From contig WMKK01000012.1 in NCBI GenBank assembly GCA_012295225.1, positions 549,054-613,053 of the forward strand: DNA of 64,000 bases, given 5' to 3'. A program made the position numbers and the translations under genes. Source of the stretch: Ostreococcus mediterraneus (taxonomy: Eukaryota > Chlorophyta > Mamiellophyceae > Mamiellales > Bathycoccaceae). Of the stretch, positions 49,501 to 57,608 are shown in pieces. The notes beneath the pieces were generated by a model that saw nothing but the letters and a program-made list of their open reading frames with translations, ran no database searches and was not told the origin of the DNA. Positions within the stretch are counted from its first letter, which is position 1; each line of letters starts with the position of its first letter.

Positions 49501-52328
49501 ATGCGGCTTTGACCCTACCAGATCACGGTGGTTTAGTTGGATTTGCGCCGGTGCATCATTTCAACATGCGCTATGAAGATCCGTCGCAGCGATTTGCGCC
49601 CATGCAGCGGGTGAAAGCTGTTGTGGTTCAGCTTCCTAAAGATGAAGGAGAGCGCTTGCTCCTTACTGTACCGCTTGCGTCAAGCTCATCGGGTGGGCGG
49701 ATTGCTGCTGGCACGGCCGTGAAAGGCGTCGTCTCTGAAATCCAAGCGCTTCAAGCATTGGTCGCGTTACCAAATAATGCTCGTGGGCGCATCTACATCA
49801 GCGAGTTCAGTACTGAAGATGACAAGCCTCTTGAATCTATTAAAGTTGGTTCATCAATTGAAGCGACCGTTCTTGGGCTCGCGGGTGATCGCGGTGGATT
49901 ATTAGACCTTTCAATGCGGCGCGAGAGCGCCTACTCATTGGACGCCGCAGCTGACGGTGACTCGATTGACGCATACATTACAACTGTCACGAACGAAGGG
50001 TTGAAAGTGACGATTGCTCCGGGAATAACAACATTCATTCCGGCGATTGAAACTTCCGATAGCCCTGGGGAGCTCAAGAAGTTGTTATCGTCCCGATTTA
50101 CCGTTGGCGAGCGCGTTTCAGCTGTCATTACGAGCGTCAAGGCGAATAAGAAAAAAGTTGAGTTGACGCTTCGCGGTGAAAGTGCAGCTCAGTCTTCACG
50201 TGTATGTGCCGGGTCGAAACTTCAGGGTATTGTTACTCGTATCATTGACAATGTGGGCCTCATGGTGCAACTTGGCTCGCATTCAAGTGGGCGCGTGCAC
50301 ATAACCGATATTGCCGACAAGTATGAAAGTAACCCGTGCGCTGGTTACCGTACTGGTCAAGTAGTGCAAGTGCGGGTCATCAACGTATCACCCGGTGGTG
50401 AAATTGATTTATCCATGCGCGATTCTCAACTGAGTACCAAATCTGGTAAGGTGACGGATTCAGAAATTCACGACATTGCGAGTTTGGTACCCGGTCAACC
50501 TGTTAGAGGCTACGTCAAGGCCACGTCAAAGAAAGGATGTTTCATAACTCTTTCTCGCAATATTGACGCTATGTGTAAATTGTCGAATCTTGCGGATGAA
50601 TTTGTTGCAGATCCGGCGATATCTTTCCCACCTGGCAAGCTTGTGAGTGGTCGCATTGTTGGCGCTGATGCCGCTAAGGGACGCGTCGAAATATCTTTCC
50701 GCGAGCGTGAAGCGAATCAAGGGAACACGGATGTTTCCGCTGTTGAAGTTGGGTCCGTCATTATGGGCACCGTTCGCCGCGTTCAGCCGTATGGTGTTTT
50801 TGTTACTCTTGATGGCACTGGTGGCTTGTCTGGGCTTTGTCACATTTCCATGTTTGCCGATGCGCGCATCCCAGATGATTTGTCGGCACACGTGCGCCAA
50901 GGTGAGAGAGTGCGAACTAAAGTTTTGGAGATTGACACCAAAACAAACCGCATCTCTCTTGGCATTAAACCGTCGTTGTTCAAAGACGACGATGATAACG
51001 ACATCGACAACGATGGAGATGCAAATACGAGTGGCGACGACGAAGATATGCGGCGGCAAGCAGATCCCTTGATGGACGTCGACGATTCAAGCGACAGCGA
51101 GATGGACGAGGATGACAAAGATGACGAGGATGACGAGGATGCCGAGGAGGATGCCGAGGAGGATGATAGTGTCAGCGAAGATGGCGATGATGACGATGAC
51201 CAAGGCATTGAAAGCGAAGACAGTGACAGCGATGACGATGGTGGAGATGACTCGGAGCAATCCGAAGCTAGCGATAGCAATGGTTCGGATGCGATGAACG
51301 ATGATTCACAATCTGAAGACAAATCCATCGGAGAAGACTTGGATTTTGACTGGGATGCAGAGAAGGACAACGATGATTCAAAAGACGCTGATGATGCGCA
51401 AAAATCAGACGGGGATCAAAAGTTGTCCAAGCGCGAGAAAAAACGATTGAAGGAGGCGCGCGAAATGGAAATTCTTGCCAAAGAACAAGCGTTGAAAGAC
51501 GAAGACCATGTTCCAGAATCTGCGATGGAGTTCGAAAAGCTTCTCATCGCGTCTCCCAGGTCGTCATTCCTTTGGGTGAGGTACATGGCGTTTCATGTCA
51601 GTTGCGGCGCGTATGAAGAAGCGCGAGAAGTTGCCGAGCGCGCTCTCGTAGCCATTCCAGCGGCAGAAGAGTCCGAACGCATGAATGTTTGGGCGGCGTA
51701 CTTGAACTTGGAAAACATGTACGGCATGCCCACGCCTGAAGAAGCCGTGAAGAAGCTCTTCACTCGGGCAGTGCAAATTGCGGACGCAAAGCACATGCAC
51801 CTCACTCTAATTTCAATGTATGAGAGGAACGGGCAAAATGACCTGCTCGAGCAAGCTTTAAAAAAGGCTGTCAAGAAGTTCTCTCATAGTGCAAAAGTCT
51901 GGTTGGCGTACATCAGAAGTACTATTTTGAAAGGTGATTCTGAATGGGCGAGAAAGCTTTTGGATCGTGCGACGCAAGCGTTACCCAAGCACAAGCACAT
52001 CAAAGTTTTGATGCGCACCGCACTTATTGAGATGAAAGAAGGCAACCCAGAACGCGGACGAACAATGTTTGAAGGTATATTACGAAACTATCCGCGTCGT
52101 ACCGACATATGGTCTGTGTATATTGACCAAGAAATCAAACAAGGCGACATTCAACGTATTCGGGCATTGTTCGAACGCTCGACACACTTGGATCTCAACG
52201 CGAAGAGTATGAAATTTCTCTTTAAACGCTACTTAGACTTTGAACGCTCCGAAGGGGAAGAAGACAAAATCAAACACGTCAAACAGCGCGCCATGGAATA
52301 CGTCTCTAATAAATTTGGCACGACTTGA
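46518..52328 (+). CDS. RRP5: RRP5 (PDCD11) rRNA-processing protein
   Basis: A large nucleolar protein needed for both 18S and 5.8S/25S rRNA processing. It has 1936 residues: an acidic/basic N-terminus, then about a dozen S1 RNA-binding domains (~110-1485; examples GVVTGVNEYGVFVSLYGDLKG and GTVRRVQPYGVFVTLDGTGG), a long Asp/Glu/Ser region (~1487-1640), and C-terminal HAT/TPR repeats (~1665-1930; SSFLWVRYMAFHV, RTDIWSVYIDQEIKQGD). S1 array plus HAT repeats is diagnostic of Rrp5. The single-exon ORF is complete. It is the longest gene in the window, and its stop lies 84 bp from that of the CWF19-like gene. Confidence 0.95.
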   Translation: MAKRAREREVNRANDSEGDDEQGAFPRGGGGDDGAFPRGGRRDRDDDDDDDDGHGRDGGSRDRHKKRSIKSNDDGDDLFASLARAGKSASGSGKSGAKYVETLKFKNLRNGAKMLGVVSEITPKGLVVSLPNGLRGTVARSEVSDIFTKASGKAARASDGSSSESDSDEYSDDDDGVNGILNLDELFETGQLVRCAVISLDKGKTGGKRIELTLKLSAVCEGVSKECLVEGSVTPAVVQSVEDHGYILEFGVADTSGFLPKKNVSSDLTVFKGKIIDVVITGVPSGNKGYFTVTSDRKRATSAVAHETSATSVSTLLPGMLVNSRVKQVLEDGINVSFMTYFSGTVDCFHTGAAATAKGVATVFKTGERMRARILFVDTASKRICLTLLPHLLDYKPIELPKLGQVFSTAKVERIDSGQGVALSILDNKHAVAGYAHVSQLSDERIEKVEKKFKVGRSVNVRVIGHRLLDGLVSVSLKSSVMAQPFFSLDELTPGMLVNGEVLAVEHYGAIVKLAEGIKALCPPLHVSDIVGRTTSSKVSPGAKLKFRVLNVDRNSRRVTVSHKRTLIKSELPVIASLEEALTGAVTHGVVTGVNEYGVFVSLYGDLKGLASINELGLIGDQKPSDAFGVGQVVRVSIVSADSSGRLRLSLSASGGDVQARSSTMIVNASAIDLQPGLIVDTAVVTHVNPHTGNIEVVFSTEKGNVPGIVAAAHLSDHPLTAQGLSSTLNPGDEIGPLVVLEGKPTRAVMSRKISLVESVRDSKLPALASDAVPGSVYPGYVASATSSGVFVRFLGKLTGLAPPSQLTDGIAADPSEIYTVGQTVNALVLSVDSTSSPPRLSLSLRMNATSSPLSDGPLVRAFFEDLRVLDERDVDAEEVGISPETAKLLKPGTWMDGTVNETKDYGVLVDVPIDSNVVGLVTPHQVSDDAKLKSGDDVKGYILDISRREGVVDIGLREGLDAFKRNKTAASKYLKKLKIGDEVAADVELVKAEYAALTLPDHGGLVGFAPVHHFNMRYEDPSQRFAPMQRVKAVVVQLPKDEGERLLLTVPLASSSSGGRIAAGTAVKGVVSEIQALQALVALPNNARGRIYISEFSTEDDKPLESIKVGSSIEATVLGLAGDRGGLLDLSMRRESAYSLDAAADGDSIDAYITTVTNEGLKVTIAPGITTFIPAIETSDSPGELKKLLSSRFTVGERVSAVITSVKANKKKVELTLRGESAAQSSRVCAGSKLQGIVTRIIDNVGLMVQLGSHSSGRVHITDIADKYESNPCAGYRTGQVVQVRVINVSPGGEIDLSMRDSQLSTKSGKVTDSEIHDIASLVPGQPVRGYVKATSKKGCFITLSRNIDAMCKLSNLADEFVADPAISFPPGKLVSGRIVGADAAKGRVEISFREREANQGNTDVSAVEVGSVIMGTVRRVQPYGVFVTLDGTGGLSGLCHISMFADARIPDDLSAHVRQGERVRTKVLEIDTKTNRISLGIKPSLFKDDDDNDIDNDGDANTSGDDEDMRRQADPLMDVDDSSDSEMDEDDKDDEDDEDAEEDAEEDDSVSEDGDDDDDQGIESEDSDSDDDGGDDSEQSEASDSNGSDAMNDDSQSEDKSIGEDLDFDWDAEKDNDDSKDADDAQKSDGDQKLSKREKKRLKEAREMEILAKEQALKDEDHVPESAMEFEKLLIASPRSSFLWVRYMAFHVSCGAYEEAREVAERALVAIPAAEESERMNVWAAYLNLENMYGMPTPEEAVKKLFTRAVQIADAKHMHLTLISMYERNGQNDLLEQALKKAVKKFSHSAKVWLAYIRSTILKGDSEWARKLLDRATQALPKHKHIKVLMRTALIEMKEGNPERGRTMFEGILRNYPRRTDIWSVYIDQEIKQGDIQRIRALFERSTHLDLNAKSMKFLFKRYLDFERSEGEEDKIKHVKQRAMEYVSNKFGTT

Positions 52329-52412
52329 GCGTGATAGAATAGTGAATAGTGATGATAATATGACGCCTTACTCTTGTTTTCCTAAATGTCATAAAGACCT
52401 AATCGCTAAACA

Positions 52413-54614
52413 TTATTGTAGCTGTTTTGTCCAATCAACGGGATCGTAAAGGTCCAAGAACGCGTCCATCTCTTGAAGAAGTACGGATGGCGCAAGCGGG
52501 CGTTGCTTTGCATCTGTGAGGTTTTCGGGTAGATCAAGAAGACCGATGAGAATATTGCGGCCAAAATTCCACTTCCATTTTGTTTCGTCATCGATGACGT
52601 GTACGAAACCGCCCCTCATGTTGAATTCAACATGGAAGTATGGGAAATTCGCCGGAATAGTGCCGCGCAAGCCTTTCGGTGGTGCCGTTGATAGACATTT
52701 CTTGGCATCATGCGTACTCCACTCGCTTTCAGCTTCGTCAATGGCCTTTTTAAAGTACATCGGAGCTTTTGCCGCAACATCCGCTGGGATTGGTATGCAC
52801 TCTACAACTGCGTGGCGACCAGCGTGACCGAGATTCATCGCAGTTTCAATGAAGCAGCATTCTTTTCCTTCCTGTGAAAACATTCGAACTAAACACTTTT
52901 TGAAATTGCGCATTTCTTCCCATACATCCTCGTCGACTTGCCTAGAGGACTGCGCATGCGCGATAGGTGCTATGATGCAATGTCCAGGAAGTAGTCGTCC
53001 TTGGGCTGGAAGCATCAGGTACGCTAGATTACCGTACGCTACGTGCAAATGCTTTGGCTTGTTTGGCGCATCGATGCAATAAATGCATTTATTTTGAGAT
53101 GTCTGCATGCGCTTATAGTCCCGCACAGCTTTTTCCTTCGCTTTTAATTGCTGTTTAGCGCCTGACATTTTCTTTTCTCGATTCTCGTACATTTCCAAGC
53201 CCCCATCGTGATCGTACTCGTCATCCACATCCAATTCCTTGCCCCTGTACTTTTTATGTCGTGCAATGTTATCCGCTAGGTTCCTGTCGTAATCTTCGAC
53301 ACCGCCGTACTTTTGCTCCGCAACCAAATCGCGTAATGCTTTCTTATCATCATCGGCAAAATAGCGCGTTCGCTCACCCTCGTCGAAACGTTGCGTTGTC
53401 TTTGGAGCTTTGCGCACCAAGCCTTCCGCGACGTGTACACCACCCTTGATTGTCGTTTCTCGACCAAACGCGCCAGGTACGGCGCGGCCATCAGCGGTGA
53501 CCATAGGTAATACTTCCATAGAAGCTGGTGCATCCGTATCATGATTTTGTGTCGCTTTATTGCCCATAAGTCTGGCTTTGAGCGCCGCAGCTGCTGACAT
53601 GTTCGTAGACTTCGCTTGCGACACATTTCTGCTCTCTGGCATCACACGACGAGGAGGATGATCTCGCACGGGCGCCGGTCTCCGCACTGGCTGTCTATCG
53701 TCTTCCATCGCTGGACTTTCTGGCTTTTCGTCAGAAGAAGATTGCTGCTTTTCATATGCCTCTATAAACGAACCATCAGAGGCAAATTTGTTGCTCGTCG
53801 CCACAGCTGATGAAATCAGCTCTCTATCTTCGTCTCGAAGTTTACGGCCTCGACGATCGACTTGGCGCTCGCCACGCTGACTAAGTAATTCTGGTACGCG
53901 CATACGCGGTCGAGTATCATTACCGTAGCGGGTGCGATCAGAATCTTGTCCTAGCGGCTTGCCGCGTGCGCGGTCGTGCCTTGCGTGTAGGTGCGCCTTG
54001 CCATGCGCTGCACTATCGCCAATACTCGTTACGAGCTCATTAATTGATCCCCAATGCTCACTAACGACTTCATCAACCTTGCGGCCTTCCGCAGCTGCGC
54101 GCTCTTGCGCGCGACGGAGTGCTTTCAGTCGCCAACTCGCGCCGCCGTCGCCGACGACGCTTGCGGGAGCCATTCTGGTTGCCACGCCTTGAGAATCTCC
54201 ATCTCCTCGCATCTCAGGGTTCAACTCTCGCTGTGATACTATCTTCGCAACGCGCTCTTCTTCTTCCTTACGTTTCAGATCCGCTCCACGCGTTCCTTCT
54301 TCTTTAGCGCTCGCCTTGGATGCAAGCGCCGCTGAAAAGAAATCATCTTCCTCACGCTTGCTCTCGTGTCCTTCTCCGACCTCGGTCGTCGAAGGGGCGT
54401 CGTTGCTGTGCCCTGTCGGTGCACGCTCGTGACGCGGCTTTTCAAGAGACTCATCGCTATTGGAAGCGCTCGAGTCATCCTCGCTTCGCCGTCTACGGTC
54501 GTCCTCACTGCTTCGTTTGTGACGCTTTTTGCCGTGAGATTTCTTCTTCTTCGACTCTTTTTTCGACCGTTTCCTGTCATAGCGCTCGTCGGTGAACGTT
54601 AAACCGGACAGCAT
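52413..54614 (-). CDS. CWF19-like protein (CWF19L2 type)
   Basis: A spliceosome-associated protein, related to the lariat-debranching cofactor family. The N-terminal two thirds is basic/acidic and disordered, with KKESKKKKSHGKKRHKR and then helices including NIARHKKYRGKELDVDDEYD. The C-terminal part (~505-733) holds the paired CwfJ domains: KCIYCIDAPNKPKHLHVAYG with the Cys pair, the HIT-like GHCIIAPIAHAQSS, and GLRGTIPANFPYFHVEFN ending FGRNILIGLLDLPENL. The length, 733 residues, fits CWF19L2. It is one of few window genes tied to splicing. Confidence 0.9.
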   Translation of the reverse strand: MLSGLTFTDERYDRKRSKKESKKKKSHGKKRHKRSSEDDRRRRSEDDSSASNSDESLEKPRHERAPTGHSNDAPSTTEVGEGHESKREEDDFFSAALASKASAKEEGTRGADLKRKEEEERVAKIVSQRELNPEMRGDGDSQGVATRMAPASVVGDGGASWRLKALRRAQERAAAEGRKVDEVVSEHWGSINELVTSIGDSAAHGKAHLHARHDRARGKPLGQDSDRTRYGNDTRPRMRVPELLSQRGERQVDRRGRKLRDEDRELISSAVATSNKFASDGSFIEAYEKQQSSSDEKPESPAMEDDRQPVRRPAPVRDHPPRRVMPESRNVSQAKSTNMSAAAALKARLMGNKATQNHDTDAPASMEVLPMVTADGRAVPGAFGRETTIKGGVHVAEGLVRKAPKTTQRFDEGERTRYFADDDKKALRDLVAEQKYGGVEDYDRNLADNIARHKKYRGKELDVDDEYDHDGGLEMYENREKKMSGAKQQLKAKEKAVRDYKRMQTSQNKCIYCIDAPNKPKHLHVAYGNLAYLMLPAQGRLLPGHCIIAPIAHAQSSRQVDEDVWEEMRNFKKCLVRMFSQEGKECCFIETAMNLGHAGRHAVVECIPIPADVAAKAPMYFKKAIDEAESEWSTHDAKKCLSTAPPKGLRGTIPANFPYFHVEFNMRGGFVHVIDDETKWKWNFGRNILIGLLDLPENLTDAKQRPLAPSVLLQEMDAFLDLYDPVDWTKQLQ

Positions 54615-54745
54615 GACGTCAACGCCAGCGTCAAGGAAGCCTCACCTCAGGAAAGCCAGCGAGTCTAATTGTGAAGTTTAGAATGGGCGGGCTCTGCATT
54701 GCAAGCGTAGGGTACGGTGGGTGAGGTGAAATGTTTGGCGCACTG

Positions 54746-56158
54746 TCAATCGAGATGAATCTGTGTCGAGCGACGATAAATCGCACAGCTACCGCGCTCC
54801 ATGTCTGGAATAATTTTGATTGTTTCATCGACGTATGAAGCGATGCTTTGTCCTACAGTGTACCAGAGTATGAGGTCGTCCTCGAGTGTTGGAAGCATCG
54901 AAGCTTCCATCGCGCTCTTCTTCTTGTGTTGCAAGGACTGTAAGCGCTGAGTAATAGAAATGATTGCTTTATTATCAGCGCTTCGAATCGCAACCACCAG
55001 TTCACAAAGAGCAGCTTGCCGTTCTCTATCACTAACGTCGTCGAAACGCAAATGTAAATCACATTCGTCGTCTGCTGCTCGAAAATCAGTTTCGCTGAAT
55101 GCGTTCCAAATAAGAGACGGCAAGGCGAATATCTTCGACGCCTTTGTAGCAAACGCTCGCTTGTTCAAATTGTCGTAGTCATTATCGCGAATCGAAAGCA
55201 AAATTTTCTTATACAATCCCGAGATACAGTTCGTGGCTGGCCTCGAGAGACTTGGCAAAAGCCGCAAACCACTCCTCGCGACGCGGTAGTACGCCAAAGC
55301 GCGCTGAATTTGCAACTCCACCATCGCTTTGTACGCAAATGTCGGCGCCTTCATCGCAACTATGTCTGCACGGGTCAATCCAAACAGACGCAGATCTTCA
55401 GCCGCTAAATACACTCTTGCTGGGTTGCGTCGACGGTCTTCGCCGACGTCGCGCGCTATGTTTGTCATCTGCAGTGCCATGCCTAGAGCTACGCCGCGTT
55501 CCTCGCGCAAGCGCTTCGTGTCTTCAGCGGCGTTCTCGATGACACCAACGGTAAGGATCGGTAGAATCATTAACGCCACAGTACCTGCGACACGATATGC
55601 ATAGAGCTCGACGTCAGCAAATGTTTCAAATTGTTTACGTCTCGCGTCCATTCGCATGCCTTCAACCATGTCTGCGAAAGGTTCGACGCCCAATCCATTC
55701 AATTGCGGCACGGCGTCGAACATCGCTAAATCAACATATGTAGATTCTTTCGGGATCTGCCGTTTAAAAATCTGCCGAAGTCGGTCGAGGACACCATCCA
55801 AGGCGCGCTCCGTTTCGTCAACCGACGCGCTCGAGCTGTTGTCCACCAACTCATCGAGTTCTCGACACCACGCATAAAGCGCATACGCCACGTCACGCCC
55901 GCTCGTCATCAATAAAGAAGCTAAATAAAACGACTTGGCATACTTCTTTGTCGTTTCCTCCGCGCGTTGCTTCGCTGCTTGTATAACGCTCGCATCGTAC
56001 GCCGTGTCCCTCGCGACACCGCACTTGCACTTTTCACGCGGTACGCGTCGTTGCCGTCGTCGCTCGCGCGCGCGGCTTTGCGCGTCGTCATCGCGTCGAC
56101 CGCCGCCGCCGCGCCAGCTCGTGCTCGCGACGTTCGCGCGCGCGGTTGACGCCGACAT
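54746..56158 (-). CDS. Phytoene synthase (divergent class, C-terminal extension)
   Basis: Joins two geranylgeranyl-PP molecules into phytoene, the entry to carotenoids, in the plastid. Seen: a transit peptide (~1-45), KKYAKSFYLASLLM, the first Asp-rich motif CRELDELVD (Asp102/Asp106), FADMVEGMRMDARRKQFETF, the second Asp-rich motif TNIARDVGEDRRR, then RVYLAAEDLRLFGLT and YKKILLSIRDNDYDNLNKRAF. These follow phytoene rather than squalene synthase. The protein then continues about 120 residues past the usual end, with no recognizable domain. Prasinophytes are known to carry two phytoene synthase classes; this looks like the less canonical one (inference). Divergent from ICME. Confidence 0.85.
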   Translation of the reverse strand: MSASTARANVASTSWRGGGGRRDDDAQSRARERRRQRRVPREKCKCGVARDTAYDASVIQAAKQRAEETTKKYAKSFYLASLLMTSGRDVAYALYAWCRELDELVDNSSSASVDETERALDGVLDRLRQIFKRQIPKESTYVDLAMFDAVPQLNGLGVEPFADMVEGMRMDARRKQFETFADVELYAYRVAGTVALMILPILTVGVIENAAEDTKRLREERGVALGMALQMTNIARDVGEDRRRNPARVYLAAEDLRLFGLTRADIVAMKAPTFAYKAMVELQIQRALAYYRVARSGLRLLPSLSRPATNCISGLYKKILLSIRDNDYDNLNKRAFATKASKIFALPSLIWNAFSETDFRAADDECDLHLRFDDVSDRERQAALCELVVAIRSADNKAIISITQRLQSLQHKKKSAMEASMLPTLEDDLILWYTVGQSIASYVDETIKIIPDMERGSCAIYRRSTQIHLD

Positions 56159-56385
56159 CGACCTATCGCGGGTGGCCCGTTGTGTCGCGTGTGTCTACTA
56201 TAGACGTTCTCGGTGCGGTCTGGCGGTCGTTCGTTCAAACTCGCGCGAGTTCCGCACACCGTGACACGTGCTCGTGAGTTTTCCACACACGAAAGACGAC
56301 GCCGACGAGGACGAGGAAGGACACGCACTGATAGCGACGAGTGCAACGAACGTCGCGCTAACAGAAACATCACGCGCGCGTCATA

Positions 56386-57561
56386 ATGTCCTTCGTACGT
56401 TCGCTCGCGCTCGTGACACTCCTCGTGATGTGTCTGCGCAATCGTGCCGTACTGCTTCGCCGGTTGGCGACACTTGTGGAGCTTACGTTGCGATTAGCGC
56501 GGTATAGTACGATTCGATGGGTGTTTAAACTTCTAGGGTTGGTGATGTACTCATTGGTTTTAGCGCCAGCGTTTCTCAAAGTCGCGTGGTATTACGCAAC
56601 GTCAGCCAACGTCAAGAGAGGATTGATATACGGCGCGCAAGCTCGGAACACTTTAGATCTGTACCTTCCGGATGGGTGCGAAACAGCGGACATGGAGTCG
56701 TCGACTCCGATGGTAACATCGAGAAAGGATGAAGAGAAGCGTCCGGTTGTCATATTTATCACGGGAGGCATGTGGATTATTGGATACAAAGCCTGGGGCG
56801 CGTTACTCGCGCAACGTTTGTCTCGGAGAGGAATCATCGTAGCGTCTCTCGATTACCGAAATTTTCCTCAAGGCACCGTAGGTGATATGATTGCAGACGT
56901 TAGCAATGGAATTAGTTGGGTTCTAGATCGAGTCGATGCTCTCGGGGGAGACAAGCGCAAGGTGGTGGTGATCGGACAGTCGGCCGGGGCCCACCTGGCG
57001 GCGACTGCCATCTTGCGACAAACCGAGTGGTTGGCTCGTTCGCCAAACACGTGGTCACCTGGATCAATTTCGAAATTCATAGGCATCTCGGGAGTGTATG
57101 CCCCGGATGACCCGCAGTTGATTGAACATTTTCATCGACAAGGTCTATACAAAAATGTCTTTTGGAGCATCATGGAGGCTGGATTTACGGGCTCGCGCGC
57201 CTCAGAGGCGTTACCCAGAGCATCACCGGTTTCTATGCTACATGAACAAGCCGTGCGACAATCGGTTCATATTTTACCACCAGTGATGCTTTGTCATGGC
57301 GAAGCTGATAGTTCGGCACCTCCTGAGCAATCGAGGACGTTTGCAAACGCTTTGCGAGGTGTCGGCGTGTCAGTCGCCGAACACTACTATGCGGGGAAGA
57401 CGCATACAGATCCATTCGTCACAGATCCAATTTTAGGCCGCGATATATTACTCGACGATATCGCAAACTCTATATTCGGAAGACGTGTTGAACCTTTTGA
57501 CGAGAAACCGCTCATTCCTCGAATCTTCGTTAGCCTAGCGCGCAAGTTTGTGCCTTTCTAA
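56386..57561 (+). CDS. Isoprenylcysteine methylesterase (ICME-like)
   Basis: Demethylates the C-terminal prenylcysteine of prenylated proteins at ER/Golgi membranes. The N-terminal ~75 residues include hydrophobic stretches, then KRGLIYGAQARNTLDLYLP opens the alpha/beta-hydrolase. Close matches to plant ICME are VVIFITGGMWIIGYKAWGAL (oxyanion-hole region), LDYRNFPQGT, the nucleophile elbow GQSAGAHLAA (Ser198), FHRQGLYKNVFWSIME, the acid region LCHGEADSSAPPEQS, and the His in YAGKTHTDPF. It has 391 residues, complete. The stop lies 47 bp from that of the importin-like gene. Confidence 0.88.
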   Translation: MSFVRSLALVTLLVMCLRNRAVLLRRLATLVELTLRLARYSTIRWVFKLLGLVMYSLVLAPAFLKVAWYYATSANVKRGLIYGAQARNTLDLYLPDGCETADMESSTPMVTSRKDEEKRPVVIFITGGMWIIGYKAWGALLAQRLSRRGIIVASLDYRNFPQGTVGDMIADVSNGISWVLDRVDALGGDKRKVVVIGQSAGAHLAATAILRQTEWLARSPNTWSPGSISKFIGISGVYAPDDPQLIEHFHRQGLYKNVFWSIMEAGFTGSRASEALPRASPVSMLHEQAVRQSVHILPPVMLCHGEADSSAPPEQSRTFANALRGVGVSVAEHYYAGKTHTDPFVTDPILGRDILLDDIANSIFGRRVEPFDEKPLIPRIFVSLARKFVPF

Positions 57562-57608
57562 TTTGTAATTTGTAAAAACTTGTTTGTTGAATAATCACTG
57601 CTGTATAA

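Noticed and set aside
50840-51370. Ser-rich minus-strand ORF
   Set aside because: Mirror image of the acidic region of RRP5.
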